From: Olsenella sp. An188
GTDB taxonomy: Bacteria > Actinomycetota > Coriobacteriia > Coriobacteriales > Atopobiaceae
Length of the DNA: 64,000 nt
Direction of reading: 5' to 3'
Assembly: GCF_002160255.1 (NCBI RefSeq)
Contig: NZ_NFKF01000006.1
Span: 101,910 to 165,909, forward strand
Below the pieces are notes generated by a model. That model made no database searches. It was given only the letters and a program-made list of their open reading frames with translations, and was not told where the DNA came from. Shown here piece after piece: positions 62,372 through 64,000 of this stretch; within the stretch, counting starts at the first letter, position 1; each line of letters begins with the position of its first letter. The translations under genes and the position numbers were made by a program.

Positions 62372-62373
62372 AG

Positions 62374-63828
62374 ATGAGCATCAGACACAATTTTATATAC
62401 AATCTATCTTATCAAATATTAAGCTTGATTCTCCCTCTCGTGACGGCTCCCTTTGTCTCAAGAGTGCTGGGTGCGACCAATCTCGGAACGTATTCTTATA
62501 CGTATTCTGTTGCGTATTACTTCGTATTGGTTGCGATGCTCGGCGTGAACAACTATGGGAATAGGGAGGTTGCGAAGAATAGGAGTAACCCTAGGCACCT
62601 CAGAGAAGTCTTTTGGAGCATATGGGTACTCCAATTTGCTCTATCAGTGGCGTGCACTGTAATATATACAGTATATTCGCTGGAGTTTGCAGACGACCGG
62701 GTCGTTTCATTAATCTGGGTTCCGTATGTCATCTCAGCAGGACTTGACATCAACTGGCTATTTTTTGGCCTTGAGCAGTTCAAGCTTACAACGGTAAGAA
62801 ATACGGCGATTAAAATCATTACTGTTCTTGCCACGCTCGCTTTAGTGCAAGGTGAGAATGCGCTCCAAATATATGTCTGCATCATGTCAGCTCAATTCAT
62901 CATTTCGGCTCTAGTGCTTTGGCCTGCGGCAATTAAAAGAGTGCCTCCCATTAAGGTTGAAATCAGAGGGGTGTTGAGCCATATAAAACCGAACCTAGTA
63001 CTGTTCATTCCTGTGGTTGCGGTTTCTCTCTATACAGTGCTTGACAAGGTAATGCTTGGACAAATGAGCACAATGGAGCAGACTGGGTACTTCGAAAACG
63101 CGTATAAAGTTGCAAATATGCCTTTTACAGTAATTACTGCATTAGGAACAGTCATGTTACCGCATGCATCAAATTTATTTGCAAGCGGCAGAAAGTTCGA
63201 GGCAATAGAACATATGGCGCCGTCCATGTGGTTTGCCATGCTGCTGTCTTCAGCATTTTGTTTTGGACTAACGGCAATAGCTCCCGAATTGGCTCCGGTA
63301 TTCTTTGGACCGGGATATGATCCGTGTTCGATACTTATGATTGTAATAGTGCTAGATATGCCGTTTATGGCATGGGCAAACGTAATACGTACACAATGGC
63401 TAATTCCAACGGGCAAAGATCGCTCCTACATATCTTCAGTTATGCTTGGAGCGGTTGTTAACCTGGCCTCAAATTGTATCCTTATTCCTCGGTTCGGCGC
63501 TTTTGGGGCCGCTGTTGGAACACTTTTGGCAGAAATTACAGTCTGTGTTGCACAAACGGTTGCAGTGAGGCAAAGCCTTCCAATAAAACGCTGGATTAAG
63601 GAAAACATTCCAAGTCTAGTAAACGGGCTGATTATGCTGGGCGTTGTGCGAATGTCCGCCGGGTTTGTTGAGGAAGACGTCGTCGGGGTTCTCGTCGAAA
63701 TAACCGTGGGCATGGTAACGTTTACGCTGATTACGCTGCTCTGGACAATGCTTACGAAAAACGAATACGCCGAGAGCTTGGTTCTCACTCCAATCAAAAC
63801 ATTTGTTGACCAAAAAATCGGCGGGTGA
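62374..63828 (+). CDS. Oligosaccharide flippase (Wzx/RfbX-like)
   Basis: A 484-residue MATE-like flippase of the polysaccharide transporter family that moves lipid-linked repeat units across the membrane. The opening [66 protein letters not shown] has the RfbX/Wzx N-terminal signature. About twelve to fourteen TM segments follow, with FVRS-like [26 protein letters not shown] in the middle. ATG 62374 lies two bases after the polymerase stop. It is the last AT-rich gene of the cluster. Confidence 0.9.
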   Translation: MSIRHNFIYNLSYQILSLILPLVTAPFVSRVLGATNLGTYSYTYSVAYYFVLVAMLGVNNYGNREVAKNRSNPRHLREVFWSIWVLQFALSVACTVIYTVYSLEFADDRVVSLIWVPYVISAGLDINWLFFGLEQFKLTTVRNTAIKIITVLATLALVQGENALQIYVCIMSAQFIISALVLWPAAIKRVPPIKVEIRGVLSHIKPNLVLFIPVVAVSLYTVLDKVMLGQMSTMEQTGYFENAYKVANMPFTVITALGTVMLPHASNLFASGRKFEAIEHMAPSMWFAMLLSSAFCFGLTAIAPELAPVFFGPGYDPCSILMIVIVLDMPFMAWANVIRTQWLIPTGKDRSYISSVMLGAVVNLASNCILIPRFGAFGAAVGTLLAEITVCVAQTVAVRQSLPIKRWIKENIPSLVNGLIMLGVVRMSAGFVEEDVVGVLVEITVGMVTFTLITLLWTMLTKNEYAESLVLTPIKTFVDQKIGG

Positions 63829-63892
63829 AGTTTGTGGTGCGAGAAGCCATTTAGGCAGTAAGCGCACAATGAAGTTAAGGAAGGAGCGCCGC

Positions 63893-64000
63893 ATGAAGGG
63901 CATCATCCTCGCGGGCGGCTCGGGCACGCGCCTGTACCCGCTCACCCTCGTGACGAGCAAGCAGCTGCTGCCCGTCTACGACAAGCCGATGGTCTACTAC
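63893..64000 (+). CDS. rfbA: Glucose-1-phosphate thymidylyltransferase (start only)
   Basis: First 36 residues of RmlA/RfbA, cut by the window end. [36 protein letters not shown] is the invariant nucleotidyltransferase signature (G-G-x-G-T-R-L-x-P-x-T). It starts the dTDP-rhamnose pathway and so supports the rhamnosyltransferase calls upstream. ATG 63893 has AAGGAAGGAG upstream. The sequence is GC-rich again, unlike the gene before it. Confidence 0.9.
   Translation, partial: MKGIILAGGSGTRLYPLTLVTSKQLLPVYDKPMVYY

Overview
The window looks like a chromosomal segment of a high-GC Gram-positive anaerobe, most likely class Coriobacteriia (Atopobiaceae, Olsenella-like). This is inferred from the GC-rich third codon positions, the rpsF-ssb-rpsR-DUF2232-rplI-dnaB order, an EF-G-like GTPase and an FprA-type flavodiiron protein. 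No database was searched. There are no rRNA or tRNA genes, no CRISPR array and no recognisable insertion sequence.

Layout. 0-6 kb: ribosomal/replication cluster (rpsF, ssb, rpsR, a membrane protein, rplI, dnaB), then purA. 6-20 kb: DegV, purD, Nudix hydrolase, ABC exporter, two membrane proteins, pyridoxamine kinase, then purE-sortase-purF-purM-purN, so six purine genes lie in 16 kb. 20.5-26.6 kb, minus strand: a tightly coupled operon with a transglutaminase lipoprotein, a GspF/PilC membrane protein, four small single-TM (pseudopilin-like) proteins, PilT and a 23S rRNA methyltransferase. 26.8-34.2 kb: an AAA/DUF4143 ATPase and a 1749-residue mosaic surface protein with its small membrane partner. 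34.4-41.9 kb: a five-gene signalling operon (two hybrid histidine kinases, GGDEF, REC-HD-GYP, HPt), every junction a 4-base ATGA overlap. 42-52.5 kb: SPFH protein plus ribbon-helix-helix protein, EF-G-like GTPase, flavodiiron protein, a possible AbiEi/Vsr-like protein, a CNNM/CorC protein and three envelope/unknown genes. 52.8-64 kb: a membrane endonuclease/exonuclease/phosphatase protein, then a LoaP-type antiterminator driving a surface-polysaccharide cluster (phosphoglycosyl transferase, four glycosyltransferases, WbsX-like protein, polymerase, flippase, start of rfbA). The polysaccharide genes from about 57.1 to 63.8 kb are strikingly AT-rich and are probably horizontally acquired.

How the parts fit: the hybrid kinases lack HPt domains and a separate HPt is encoded at the operon end, so the operon reads as a self-contained phosphorelay ending in c-di-GMP synthesis and breakdown. 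The pilus-like operon, the adhesin-like protein and the capsule cluster in the same window are plausible outputs.

The most unusual signals are non-coding. (1) A 13-mer, GGCGAGAAGAACC, occurs at least eight times exactly (both orientations), and its 9-base core at least 26 times. (2) Several intergenic elements share one architecture: two direct copies of an arm of about 25 bp followed by two inverted copies (>> <<). Three are 234-238 bp long, with two unrelated arm sequences; a fourth, with a third arm sequence, is about 206 bp. I do not recognise either from known families.
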